Shown here piece after piece: positions 9,569 through 18,013 of a DNA stretch of 64,000 nt (position 1 is the stretch's first letter; the number at the start of each line of letters is the position of its first letter). The translations under genes and the position numbers were made by a program. This DNA comes from Mesorhizobium sp. (GTDB taxonomy: Bacteria > Pseudomonadota > Alphaproteobacteria > Rhizobiales > Rhizobiaceae): assembly GCA_004017535.1 (NCBI GenBank), contig SAJS01000001.1:434001-498000 (forward strand), written 5' to 3'. Below the pieces are notes generated by a model. It did not search any database. It saw only the letters and a program-made list of their open reading frames with translations, and was not told the DNA's origin.

Positions 9569-10306
9569 ATGCTGGAAGTCCAACGCGTCTCCAAACGCTA
9601 TGGCGAAACCGTCGCGCTGGCCGAGGCGTCGATCGCCTTTCGTCCAGGCACGATCCATACGATCCTGGGCGAGAACGGCTCGGGCAAGAGCACGCTGGTG
9701 AAGCTCTTGTCCGGCATCGTGCAGCCGGATGGCGGCGCGATCCTGCTCGATGGCACGCCGTTTTCCGGCACACATCCCGCCGCCTTCCAGGCTGCGGGCT
9801 TTGCCACCGTTTTCCAGGAGGTGCTGGTCGCGCCTGAACGTTCGGTGACCGACAACATCCTTCTCGGCCTCGACGGCCTGTGGCGACGAGGCGTGCCGCG
9901 CGGCGAGCGGCGCGCCCGGGCGCAGGCCGCGCTCGGCCGATTCGCGGTGACGCCGATCGATCTCGATAGGCCATGCGGCGAGCTGCCGCTTGCCGCAAGG
10001 CAGCTTGTGGTGCTCGCCCGCGCGGTCATCCGCAACCCGCGTGTCCTGATCCTCGACGAGGTGACGGCGGCGCTCGACTTCGCCGACCGCGAGTCGGTCT
10101 TTTCGCTGATGCGCGCCATGGCCGGGGCGGGCACGCTGATCCTGTTCATCACGCACCGCATGGACGAGGTGATGGCTTTGTCCGACCGCATATCCATCCT
10201 GCGCGCCGGCCGCGTGGTGAAGACCGAGGAGCGCGGCGCCTCGACGCCGGCCGAGCTTCTGGCGGCGATGGCGCCGCAAACGGCAGCGGAGCTGGCGCAT
10301 GGCTGA
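9569..10306 (+). CDS. Sugar ABC ATPase, N-terminal-half homologue (split RbsA)
   Basis: The protein has 245 residues from ATG 9569 (GGAAAG upstream; an in-frame TTG at 9536 is less likely). It corresponds to the first nucleotide-binding domain of RbsA/MglA-type proteins: Walker A GENGSGKST, Q-loop TVFQEVLVAPERSV, degenerate signature LPLAARQLV, Walker B VLILDEVTAALD and switch His FITHRMDEV. The normal second half is a separate gene starting inside this one (8-base overlap at 10299). It should power import together with that partner. Confidence 0.9.
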   Translation: MLEVQRVSKRYGETVALAEASIAFRPGTIHTILGENGSGKSTLVKLLSGIVQPDGGAILLDGTPFSGTHPAAFQAAGFATVFQEVLVAPERSVTDNILLGLDGLWRRGVPRGERRARAQAALGRFAVTPIDLDRPCGELPLAARQLVVLARAVIRNPRVLILDEVTAALDFADRESVFSLMRAMAGAGTLILFITHRMDEVMALSDRISILRAGRVVKTEERGASTPAELLAAMAPQTAAELAHG

Positions 10307-11036
10307 GACAAAGGCGCTTCATGTGCGTGGGCTGGTCATCGCGCCCGGTGTCAATCCGATCAGCCAGACCATCGCGCCGGGCGAGATCGTCGGCCTTGCC
10401 GGGCTGGACGGCCATGGCCAGGAACGCTTCCTGCGCGCGCTGGCCGGGCTTGAGCGGCCGGTGGCTGGCGAGATTTCCGTCGACGGCAAGGCCGGATCGA
10501 TCACCAGCTTTCGCAAGGCCGTCGCTGGCGGCATCGCCTATCTGCCGCGCGACCGCCGTTCGACCGGTATTTTCCCGACGCAGTCGGTGCTCGATAATTT
10601 CGCCATTTCAACCGTGTCGAACGACCGCCGCTTCGGCCTCTTGAGCTTCGCGGCGCGTCGCCGTCGCTACGAGACGTACAGGCAAAGGCTTAGCATCGTG
10701 GCGCCGCGTCCCGATGCAGCGATCACCACGCTGTCCGGCGGCAACCAGCAGAAGGTGCTGCTCGCGCGGGCCCTTGCTTTGCAGCCGAACGTCCTCTTGC
10801 TCAACGATCCGACGCGCGGTGTCGACGTGGCGACCCGGCACGTGCTCTACGACGTCTTCCGCGGCCTTGCCGCCGAGGGCATGGTCTTGGTGATCCTGTC
10901 CAGCGAGATTGAGGAGATATTGCTTCTGTGCCACCGCGTGCTGGTGTTCCGCGAACAGCGCGTGTCGGCCGAGTTCTCGGGCGCGGAAATGACCACCGAC
11001 GCGGTGATCGCCGCCATGTTCGGACGCGCCGCATGA
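10299..11036 (+). CDS. Sugar ABC ATPase, C-terminal-half homologue (split RbsA)
   Basis: The protein has 245 residues, with its ATG inside the end of the preceding gene. It matches the second domain of RbsA-type ATPases: the degenerate Walker A GLAGLDGHGQE, canonical signature [15 protein letters not shown], Walker B VLLLNDPTRGVDV (Asn replacing the usual Asp before the Pro-side Asp) and ILSSEIEEIL in place of the switch His. This asymmetry is normal for the second half of fused members. Here it is made as its own polypeptide, presumably forming a heterodimer with 9569-10306. Confidence 0.9.
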   Translation: MAETKALHVRGLVIAPGVNPISQTIAPGEIVGLAGLDGHGQERFLRALAGLERPVAGEISVDGKAGSITSFRKAVAGGIAYLPRDRRSTGIFPTQSVLDNFAISTVSNDRRFGLLSFAARRRRYETYRQRLSIVAPRPDAAITTLSGGNQQKVLLARALALQPNVLLLNDPTRGVDVATRHVLYDVFRGLAAEGMVLVILSSEIEEILLLCHRVLVFREQRVSAEFSGAEMTTDAVIAAMFGRAA

Positions 11037-11974
11037 GCCCGGTCCTTCGCAAATTGCGCGGCGTCGGCTTTGCGATGGTGATGCTCGTCGTCCTGCTCGT
11101 GCTCAACATCGCGCTCAATCCGGCGCGCTTTCAGCCTTCGTCCTGGGGCACTCTGCTGGGGTTGGCCGCCCCGCTGATCGGCGCGGCTGTCGCCTCGGCG
11201 CCGGTCATCCTGGCGGGGCGCGGCGGCATCGACATCTCGGTCGGCCCGCTGATGGGCTTCGTCAACGCTTTGGTTATCCAGGTGCTGTTCCTCAATCTCG
11301 GCATCTCGTCGCCGCTGGTCATCGTTCCGTCCGCGCTGCTGGTCGGGGCGGCGGTCGGCGCCGCGAACGGCGCGCTTGCCACAATCGTCCGCATCCAGCC
11401 GATCGTGGCGACGCTCGGCACCTATCTGATCCTCACTGGCGTCACGCTCACCATCCTGCCGGCGCCGATCGGTCCGGCGCCGGACTGGCTGAAGGCCATG
11501 GCGGGACCGCTCTCAATCGTGCCGCTGGCGCTCATCGGCCTGTGCTGGTTCCTGGTGCGCCGCACGCCCTATTACGACCTGCTGATGGCCGTCGGCAGCG
11601 ACGACCGCGCCGCCTACACGGCCGGCGTGCCGGTGACGAAGGTGCGGCTCATCGCCTATGTCCTCACCGGGATCTTCGCGGCCGCCGCCGGGCTGATGCT
11701 CACCTCGCTGATCGGCTCGGCCGACCCCAATATCGGCCCGACCTACACGCTGATGGCGATTGCTGCGGTGGCGCTCGGTGGCGTCAGCCTCGCCGGCGGG
11801 CGCGGCGGTCTCGGCGGCGCCGCGATCGGCGCCATCGATATCTTCCTGCTGCAGAGCCTGCTCACCACCTTCAACGTTTCAACCTATGTGTTGCAGATCG
11901 CCTATGGCCTGATCCTCGTCGTCGCCGTGGTGCTGACGGCGTTGCAGGAACGGCTGTCGCGGCGGAAAGGCTGA
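11033..11974 (+). CDS. ABC transporter permease, RbsC/BPD_transp_2 type
   Basis: The 313-residue inner-membrane protein starts at an ATG overlapping the preceding TGA by four bases. Several hydrophobic helices and the family signature GGIDISVGPLMGFVNALV are present, as are the glycine-rich segments GAVGAANGALATI-like (residues near 110) and VALGGVSLAGGRGG. It pairs with the permease at 11979 to form the channel of the importer. Confidence 0.92.
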   Translation: MSPVLRKLRGVGFAMVMLVVLLVLNIALNPARFQPSSWGTLLGLAAPLIGAAVASAPVILAGRGGIDISVGPLMGFVNALVIQVLFLNLGISSPLVIVPSALLVGAAVGAANGALATIVRIQPIVATLGTYLILTGVTLTILPAPIGPAPDWLKAMAGPLSIVPLALIGLCWFLVRRTPYYDLLMAVGSDDRAAYTAGVPVTKVRLIAYVLTGIFAAAAGLMLTSLIGSADPNIGPTYTLMAIAAVALGGVSLAGGRGGLGGAAIGAIDIFLLQSLLTTFNVSTYVLQIAYGLILVVAVVLTALQERLSRRKG

Positions 11975-11978
11975 CCGG

Positions 11979-12944
11979 ATGACAAGCAACTGGTTCCAGT
12001 CCACCAACGCCCGCATCGCCGGCGCCTTCGCGATGGCGCTGCTGTTGCAGATCGTCGGCACGCTGCTCATTCCCGGCTATTCGGCGCCTTTCGCCATCCG
12101 CGCGCTGCTGGTCATCGCCTCGCTGCTCGCGGTCGCCTCCATCGGCCAGACGCTGGTCGTCATCCTGGGCGGCATCGATCTGTCGATTCCCTTCGTCATC
12201 GGCTTTGCCAATGTCGTCGCGGCGCAGCTTTATGGCCAGGGCTGGAACTTCGCCCTCGTCTGCGGTCTCGTCGGTGTGCTTGCGATAGCGATCGGCGCGC
12301 TCAATGGACTGATCTCGCGCGGGCTCAACATCCATCCGCTCATCGTCACGCTCGGCATCGGGATGATCGTCCAGGGCGCCGTGCTGTTGTGGACTGGCGG
12401 CTTTCCCTCCGGCTCGGCGCCGCAAGCCGTGTCCAGCTTCGTCTCGATCGGCGGCTCGGTCGGGCCCTTGCCGGTGCCCCTGCTGGTGCCCAGCCTCGTC
12501 GTGCTGACGGCGCTGATCGTGCTGGTGCTCGCCCGCACGCCCTATGGGCGCCGCCTCTATGCGGTCGGCAGCAACCCCGAAGCAGCCCCGTTGGCGCTGA
12601 TCGATCCGCTGCGCATGTGGATCGTCACCTATGCTGCGAGCGCCTTCTTCGCGGCGGTCGCCGGCGTGCTTTTGCTCGGCTTCACCGGCTCGGCCTATGG
12701 CGATGTCGGCCAGCCCTATCTCTTCCAGACGATCGCAGCCGTCGTGGTCGGCGGCGCAGCACTTGTCGGCGGGCGCGGCAGCTATCTCGGCACCATCGCC
12801 GGCGTCCTCGTGCTGACCGAAATCAACACGCTGCTGATCGGCCTCGGCTTCCGGCCGTCGACGGTGCAGGCCGCCCTTGGCCTGGTCATCCTGCTTCTGG
12901 TCTCGCTCTACGGACGCGAGCGCCACGTAAGCACGACGATCTAG
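11979..12944 (+). CDS. ABC transporter permease, RbsC/BPD_transp_2 type (second subunit)
   Basis: A 321-residue multi-span protein starting four bases after the previous gene. Family marks are the GGIDLSIPFVIGFANVV segment, GALNGLISRGLNIHPLIVTL and VVVGGAALVGGRGSYLGT. Many ribose-type systems use one permease gene as a homodimer; this operon encodes two distinct ones, fitting the split ATPase. It ends nine bases before the stop of a convergent gene, leaving no room for a separate terminator. Confidence 0.92.
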   Translation: MTSNWFQSTNARIAGAFAMALLLQIVGTLLIPGYSAPFAIRALLVIASLLAVASIGQTLVVILGGIDLSIPFVIGFANVVAAQLYGQGWNFALVCGLVGVLAIAIGALNGLISRGLNIHPLIVTLGIGMIVQGAVLLWTGGFPSGSAPQAVSSFVSIGGSVGPLPVPLLVPSLVVLTALIVLVLARTPYGRRLYAVGSNPEAAPLALIDPLRMWIVTYAASAFFAAVAGVLLLGFTGSAYGDVGQPYLFQTIAAVVVGGAALVGGRGSYLGTIAGVLVLTEINTLLIGLGFRPSTVQAALGLVILLLVSLYGRERHVSTTI

Positions 12945-12953
12945 ATCGAGCGA

Positions 12954-13793
12954 TTAGCCAAGCCGCCACAGCCGGCGCGCATTGCCCGAAAGCAGCCGCG
13001 CGCGCCCCGACTCGCTCGTGCCGGCGAGCAGCGCGTGCGTGGCGGCAATCCAGGTTGTCAGGCCGCCGCCCAGCGTGCAGACCGGCCAGTCGCTGCCCCA
13101 GATCACCCGGTCCCAGCCGAACGAGCCGATCGTGTGCTCGACATAGGGCCGGAGCGTCTCGACCGTCCAGGTCGCCGGGTCGGCATAGGCGACGACGCCG
13201 GAGATTTTGCCGACGACATTCGGACGCTTGGCGATGGCTTCCATATGCTCGCGCCACGGATGGTCCGCATTGCCCTTGATGTCGGGCACGCCGCAATGGT
13301 CGAGGACGAACTGGACGTCGGGCGCGAGATCGGCAAGCGCCATCGCCTTCGGGATCTGATGCGGCAGTACAACAAGGTCGAAGGTCAGCCCGGTGCTGGC
13401 CAGCCGCTTGATGTTCTGGCGAAACAGAGCTCCTTCCGAGACATCGTCGGGCACGACATGCAGCACGCGGCGGAAACCCTTGATGAACGGGTCTGCCTTG
13501 ACCGTCTCCAGATAGGCCTCGAAACCGGCCTCCTCCGGCCGGCAGGCGGCGATCGCTCCGCGAAGCAGGCTCCCGGCCCGGCCGGCCAGCGACTTCACGT
13601 AAGCGGTCTCGGCTGCGATGTCGGCAGGGTCGACATCGACCTCCATATGCAGGACGCCTTCGATGCCGGAACGCAACGCGTCGGTGGCGTATTCCTGATA
13701 GGAGAAATCGCGATTCAGCGCTGGCACGCCGGCCAGCCACGGGTAGCGAAGCGCGGCCTGGTCGATGATGTGCAGATGCGTGTCGATGATCAT
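12954..13793 (-). CDS. Amidohydrolase-family lactonase (L-fuconolactonase-like, COG3618)
   Basis: The 279-residue protein is assigned the ATG at 13793, which follows GGGAGGAG and gives MIIDTHLHIID at the N-terminus. Features of the fuconolactonase/2-pyrone-4,6-dicarboxylate hydrolase branch are the metal-site DTHLHI, GVLHMEVDVD, GFRRVLHV, FVLDHCGVPDI, VVGKISGV and IWGSDWPV. It would open L-fucono-1,5-lactone to L-fuconate in the cytoplasm. Its place beside an L-fuconate dehydratase locus supports this, though other sugar lactones are possible. It is probably co-transcribed behind the IclR gene. Confidence 0.85.
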   Translation of the reverse strand: MIIDTHLHIIDQAALRYPWLAGVPALNRDFSYQEYATDALRSGIEGVLHMEVDVDPADIAAETAYVKSLAGRAGSLLRGAIAACRPEEAGFEAYLETVKADPFIKGFRRVLHVVPDDVSEGALFRQNIKRLASTGLTFDLVVLPHQIPKAMALADLAPDVQFVLDHCGVPDIKGNADHPWREHMEAIAKRPNVVGKISGVVAYADPATWTVETLRPYVEHTIGSFGWDRVIWGSDWPVCTLGGGLTTWIAATHALLAGTSESGRARLLSGNARRLWRLG

Positions 13794-13858
13794 GGCGACG
13801 TCTCCTCCCTTTGTGCCAGACACTATCCCGCCTAAAAATCCATTATTCAAATAAGAAA

Positions 13859-14647
13859 TTACGACGATTGCGGCACATCCGACCCTGCGAGCTGCGACAA
13901 CCGTGCGGCAGCGTCCTGTAGGTGCCGAATCGTCAGCGTGATGTCGGGGGCCGTGGGGGCGTTGACGAGGGTGATGTAGGGGATGGTCAGCGCCGCGATG
14001 GCTCTGCCGTCGGGTCCGAGCACCGGCGTCGAAAGATTGTAGACGCCGGCGGTCTGCAGCGATGCCATCATCTCGTAGCCGCGGTCGCGCACCTGGTCGA
14101 GGCGGGCGAAGAACTCGGGTGTCAAATTGAGTTGTTCGGTGCTCTGCAGATGCTCGGCGATCATCATCTTACGCTCCTCCGGCGAGCGGAAGGCGAGCAG
14201 CACATGGCCGGAACCGGTGTCGAACAGGCTGATATGCGACCCGACGCGAATCGAGATCCCCCAGTAGCGCGGCGCTTCCTGCTGGGCGATGACAACGGCG
14301 GCGCCGCGGTCGAACACCACCAATTGATTGGCCTGCCATGAGGTTTCGGCGAGTTCGCGCATGATCGGCGTCGCATAGGACACCAGCCGGCGCACCGGCG
14401 CGTGCAATTGCGCCAGCCCGAAAAGCTTGAGCGTCAGCGAATAGCGGTCGCCGTCGTTCTTGGTGACATAGCCGCGCCGCACCAGGCGGTCGAGCATGCG
14501 GTAGAACTCGTTCGGGCTGCGGTCGAGCCGCTTGGCGATCTCCGCCTGGGTCAGCCCGCCGTCCACGCTCGCCAGCAGCTCGAGAATGTCCAGTCCTTTG
14601 TCCAGCGCCGGCGCGCGGTAGCGGTCCCCGTCTTCTTCCTCGGCCAC
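13859..14647 (-). CDS. IclR family transcriptional regulator
   Basis: A 262-residue protein; I prefer GTG 14647 because GGAGGGG lies just upstream, while an in-frame ATG at 14707 has no clear ribosome site and lies within the divergent promoter. The N-terminal winged helix is seen in ALDKGLDILELLASVDGG, TQAEIAKRLDRSPNEFYRML and GYVTKNDGDRYSLTLKLF. The C-terminal effector domain follows (YWGISIRVGSHISLFDTGSG, AIAALTIPYI). It likely senses a sugar-pathway intermediate and controls both the lactonase gene and the divergent importer and catabolic operon. Confidence 0.92.
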   Translation of the reverse strand: MAEEEDGDRYRAPALDKGLDILELLASVDGGLTQAEIAKRLDRSPNEFYRMLDRLVRRGYVTKNDGDRYSLTLKLFGLAQLHAPVRRLVSYATPIMRELAETSWQANQLVVFDRGAAVVIAQQEAPRYWGISIRVGSHISLFDTGSGHVLLAFRSPEERKMMIAEHLQSTEQLNLTPEFFARLDQVRDRGYEMMASLQTAGVYNLSTPVLGPDGRAIAALTIPYITLVNAPTAPDITLTIRHLQDAAARLSQLAGSDVPQSS

Positions 14648-14671
14648 CTGCCCCTCCAGTGAATTTTCTCC

Positions 14672-14750
14672 TGCATATATGCATGAAGTTCGTGTCGCTG
14701 GAAGCATAATCGGCTTGACCCGCGAATGAAAATGCTATTTGCATATGAAT
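14672..14750. promoter_or_regulatory. Divergent promoter/operator region of the IclR locus
   Basis: The palindrome TGCATATATGCA (14672-14683) is followed by TGAA, and a related sequence, GCATATGAATGAA, lies at 14741-14753. The two similar AT-rich blocks in an otherwise GC-rich interval between divergent genes are plausible IclR operators. No binding is shown. Confidence 0.5.
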
Positions 14751-14814
14751 GAAACTTAAGCGATCGGCTGCGCATCCGGCCGGCCGTCGCCGCGAGCTCA
14801 TGGGAGGAGAGAAC

Positions 14815-16131
14815 ATGACGAGACTGCTTTTAGGCGTTTCCGCCGGCCTGGCCGGCTTGCTGCTGAGCGGCACGGCGTTTTCAGCCGATCTGCCCGGCAA
14901 ATTTCCGGGCGTGACGATCGACGCGAAGCTGATCGGCGGCCAGCAATATGAAAAGCTCTACGAGCGCATTCCCGAATGGGAGAAGCTGACCGGCGCCAAG
15001 GTCAACATCCTGTCGAAGAAGAACCACTTCGACCTCGACAAGGAGATCAAGTCGGACATTGCCTCCAACTCGATCACCTGGTGCGTCGGCTCCAACCACA
15101 CCTCGTTCGCGCCGCAATATCCGGGCATCTACACCGATCTCGCCAAGCTGCTGCCGAAGGAAGAGATCGACGCCTTCGTGCCGGCCAACATCGCCGCCGG
15201 CACGCTGGACGGCAAATTGGTCATGCTGCCGCGCGCCCAGTTCGACGTCTCGGCGCTCTACTATCAGAAGAGCCTCTACAAGGACGAAGCCAAGAAGAAG
15301 GCCTACAAGGACAAATACGGCGAGGAGCTTGCTCCGCCGGACACGTTCGATGAGATGGCGCAGCAGGCCGAATTCTTCGCCAGCCCGCCTGACTTCTACG
15401 GCACCCAATATGCCGGCAAGGAAGAGGCGATCAACGGCCGCTTCTACGAGATGGTGGTCGCCGATGGCGGCGAATATCTCGACAAGGACGGCAAGCCCGC
15501 CTTCAACTCCGAGGCTGGCGTCAAGGCGCTCGACTGGTTCGTCAACCTCTACAAGGCCAAGGCGGTTCCGGCCGGCACCACCAACTATCTGTGGGACGAT
15601 CTTGGACAGGGCTTTGCTTCCGGCACCGTGGCGATCAACCTCGACTGGCCGGGCTGGGCCGGTTTCTTCAACGACCCCAAGTCGTCCAAGGTTGCCGGCA
15701 ATGTCGGCGTCAAGGTCCAGCCCAAGGGCTCGTCCGGCAAGCGTTCCGGCTGGTCCGGCGCGCATGGCTTCTCGGTGGCCGAGAACTGCGCCAACAAGGA
15801 AGCCGCCGCTTCGCTGGTCTGGTGGCTGACCAATGAGGACAGCCAGAAGCTGGAGGCCGCGGCCGGCCCGCTGCCCACCCGAACCAAGGTTTGGGAATGG
15901 GATCTCGAGCAGGCGAAGTCCGATCCGTACAAGACCGAAGTGCTGCAGGCCTTCCAGGAAGCCGCCAAGAACGCTTTCCCGGTGCCTCAGACGCCGGAAT
16001 GGATCGAGATATCCAACGCCGTCTATCCCGAGCTGCAGGCCGCCATCCTTGGCGACAAGTCGTCGAAGCAGGCGCTCGACGACGCTGCCGCCAAGGCAAC
16101 GCAGATCCTCCAGGACGCGGGTAAGCTCTAG
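14815..16131 (+). CDS. CUT1 sugar ABC transporter binding protein
   Basis: The protein has 438 residues from ATG 14815, preceded by GGGAGGAG. The leader MTRLLLGVSAGLAGLLLSGT ends near FSA at residue 24. The mature part is a family 1 extracellular binding protein: IPEWEKLTGAKVNILSK, MLPRAQFDVSALYYQKSLY, TFDEMAQQAEFF, SGTVAINLDWPGW and NKEAAASLVWWLTNEDSQ. It feeds the permeases at 16243 and 17139. The gene neighbourhood points to L-fucose or a related sugar or oligosaccharide as ligand (inference). Confidence 0.92.
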   Translation: MTRLLLGVSAGLAGLLLSGTAFSADLPGKFPGVTIDAKLIGGQQYEKLYERIPEWEKLTGAKVNILSKKNHFDLDKEIKSDIASNSITWCVGSNHTSFAPQYPGIYTDLAKLLPKEEIDAFVPANIAAGTLDGKLVMLPRAQFDVSALYYQKSLYKDEAKKKAYKDKYGEELAPPDTFDEMAQQAEFFASPPDFYGTQYAGKEEAINGRFYEMVVADGGEYLDKDGKPAFNSEAGVKALDWFVNLYKAKAVPAGTTNYLWDDLGQGFASGTVAINLDWPGWAGFFNDPKSSKVAGNVGVKVQPKGSSGKRSGWSGAHGFSVAENCANKEAAASLVWWLTNEDSQKLEAAAGPLPTRTKVWEWDLEQAKSDPYKTEVLQAFQEAAKNAFPVPQTPEWIEISNAVYPELQAAILGDKSSKQALDDAAAKATQILQDAGKL

Positions 16132-16148
16132 GCACCCGCATCCCGCAA

Positions 16149-16175
16149 CCGCCTCCCTGTCAACCGGGGAGGCGG
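16149..16175 (+). terminator. Intercistronic hairpin after the binding-protein gene
   Basis: A perfect 9-bp stem, CCGCCTCCC (16149-16157) with GGGAGGCGG (16167-16175), has a 9-base loop and no T-run. It lies between the binding protein and permease genes. Such hairpins commonly raise binding-protein mRNA relative to permease mRNA by stability or partial termination. Confidence 0.65.
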
Positions 16176-16242
16176 CCGCGTAGCCTTGCCATCCTCGGTA
16201 TCGACCGGGGCTGGATCATTTCACCTCGCTGATAGGATCCCG

Positions 16243-17139
16243 ATGAAGGGCTTCAAGCCATCCGCGCCGATTCTCCTGCTGCTGCCGGCCTTCGTCGTGT
16301 TGGCGGCGGTGGTGCTCGTGCCGCTGCTCTTATCGCTCTATTCCAGTTTCACGCCCTTCCGCTTGACCCGGCCCGAGACCTTCTTCGTGCTGATCGGCTT
16401 CCGGAACTATGTCTCGATCCTGAGCAATCCGGACTTCTGGTGGGCCTTCGGTCGCACCGTTCTGTTGCTCACCATCGCGCTCAACCTCGAAATGCTGCTC
16501 GGCCTCGGCTTGGCCATGCTGGTCGAGAAGGCAACGCGCGGCCAGCGCATCCTGCGCACGCTGATGATGTTCCCGATGATGTTCTCGCCGATCCTGGTCG
16601 GCTTTCAGTTCAAATTCATGTTCAACGACAATATCGGCCTGGTGAACAACGCGCTGCAGTCGCTGGGCATCACCCAGAACGCCATCCCGTGGCTGATCGA
16701 GAGCCACCTCGCCTTCACCGCCATCACCATAGCGGAAGTCTGGTCGTCGACCTCGATCTTCGCCATCCTGATCCTGGCCGGTCTGCTCGCCATGCCCAAG
16801 GAGCCGATCGAGGCGGCCCGCGTCGATGGCTGCACGCCCTGGCAGACCTTCCGCTATGTGACCTGGCCCTTCGTCATGCCTTTCGCCTACATCGCCATGA
16901 CGATCCGCTCGCTCGACGTCGCGCGCGCCTATGACATCGTCAAGATCATGACCGATGGCGGTCCGGCCGGCCGCACCGAGCTGTTGTGGACGCTGGTCGG
17001 GCGCACCGCCTACAGCGACGCCCGCATGGGGCTGGCCAACGCCATGGCCTATTTCTCGATCCTGCTGTCGATCGCCTTCACCGTCTATTTCTACAACAAG
17101 CTCGCCGCGGCGCGCGCGCAGATCGGTGCGGAGTGGTGA
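16243..17139 (+). CDS. CUT1 sugar ABC permease (MalF/UgpA type)
   Basis: A 298-residue protein with the ATG at 16243 (AGGA nearby); the longer frame from TTG 16186 is less likely. About six hydrophobic spans are visible, starting with ILLLLPAFVVLAAVVLVPLL. The ATPase-contact EAA loop reads EAARVDGCTPWQTFRYVTWP near residue 192. It forms the channel with the next gene, which overlaps it by one base (TGATG). Confidence 0.94.
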   Translation: MKGFKPSAPILLLLPAFVVLAAVVLVPLLLSLYSSFTPFRLTRPETFFVLIGFRNYVSILSNPDFWWAFGRTVLLLTIALNLEMLLGLGLAMLVEKATRGQRILRTLMMFPMMFSPILVGFQFKFMFNDNIGLVNNALQSLGITQNAIPWLIESHLAFTAITIAEVWSSTSIFAILILAGLLAMPKEPIEAARVDGCTPWQTFRYVTWPFVMPFAYIAMTIRSLDVARAYDIVKIMTDGGPAGRTELLWTLVGRTAYSDARMGLANAMAYFSILLSIAFTVYFYNKLAAARAQIGAEW

Positions 17140-18008
17140 TGATAGACGAGAACGCCTCCGCCCGCCTCACGCGCCGCGCGCTGACATTCGCGCATCGCGT
17201 CGGCCTCTTCCTCGCCATGCTCGTCATCTGCCTGCCGGGCATCTGGATCGTGCTGTCGTCGCTCAGGCCCACGGTCGAGATCATGGCCAAGCCGCCGGTC
17301 TGGATCCCGCAAGAGCTGTCCCTCGATGCCTATGTCGCTATGTTCAGCGGTATCGGCAAAGGCGGCATTCCGGTGCTCGACTATTTCCGCAACTCGCTGA
17401 TCATCTCGGTCACCTCGACGGTGATCGCGGTCGCCATCGGCATGGCCGGCGGCTACGCCTTCGCCCGCTACCGCTTCCGTGGCAAGTCGGGCATGTTCCT
17501 CGGCCTGATGCTGACCCGTACCGTGCCGGGCATCGCCATGTCGCTGCCGCTCTTCTTCGTGTATGCGCGGCTCGGCATCATCGACACGCATTTCGGCATG
17601 ATCCTCGCCTATGTGGCGCTGAACATCCCCTTCACCATCTGGCTGATCGACGGGTTTTTTCGCCAGGTGCCGAAGGACCTCGCCGAAGCAGCCCAGATCG
17701 ACGGCTGCACGCGCTGGCAGGCCTTCTGGCAGGTCGAGTTTCCGCTGGCGCGTCCCGGCATCGCCTCGGCCGCGATCTTCGCCTTCCTCACCTGCTGGAA
17801 CGAGTTCGCGCTGGCCTCGCAGCTGACCCGTTCCGTCAACTCCAAGACGCTGCCCGTCGGGCTGCTCGACTACACGGCCGAGTTCACCATCGACTGGCGC
17901 GGCATGTGCGCGCTGGCCGTGGTGATGATCATCCCGGCGCTGACCCTCACGTACATCGTCCAGAAACACCTCGTCGGCGGCCTCACCTCCGGCGCGGTGA
18001 AAGGTTGA
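17139..18008 (+). CDS. CUT1 sugar ABC permease (MalG/UgpE type)
   Basis: The 289-residue multi-span protein begins at the ATG overlapping the preceding TGA. The first span is VGLFLAMLVICLPGIWIVL, followed by the MalG-type motif ISVTSTVIAVAIGMAGGYAF and the EAA loop EAAQIDGCTRWQAFWQVEFP. The C-terminus VGGLTSGAVKG is typical of the subfamily. It is translationally coupled to its partner and followed by the ATPase gene. Confidence 0.94.
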   Translation: MIDENASARLTRRALTFAHRVGLFLAMLVICLPGIWIVLSSLRPTVEIMAKPPVWIPQELSLDAYVAMFSGIGKGGIPVLDYFRNSLIISVTSTVIAVAIGMAGGYAFARYRFRGKSGMFLGLMLTRTVPGIAMSLPLFFVYARLGIIDTHFGMILAYVALNIPFTIWLIDGFFRQVPKDLAEAAQIDGCTRWQAFWQVEFPLARPGIASAAIFAFLTCWNEFALASQLTRSVNSKTLPVGLLDYTAEFTIDWRGMCALAVVMIIPALTLTYIVQKHLVGGLTSGAVKG

Positions 18009-18013
18009 ACTTC

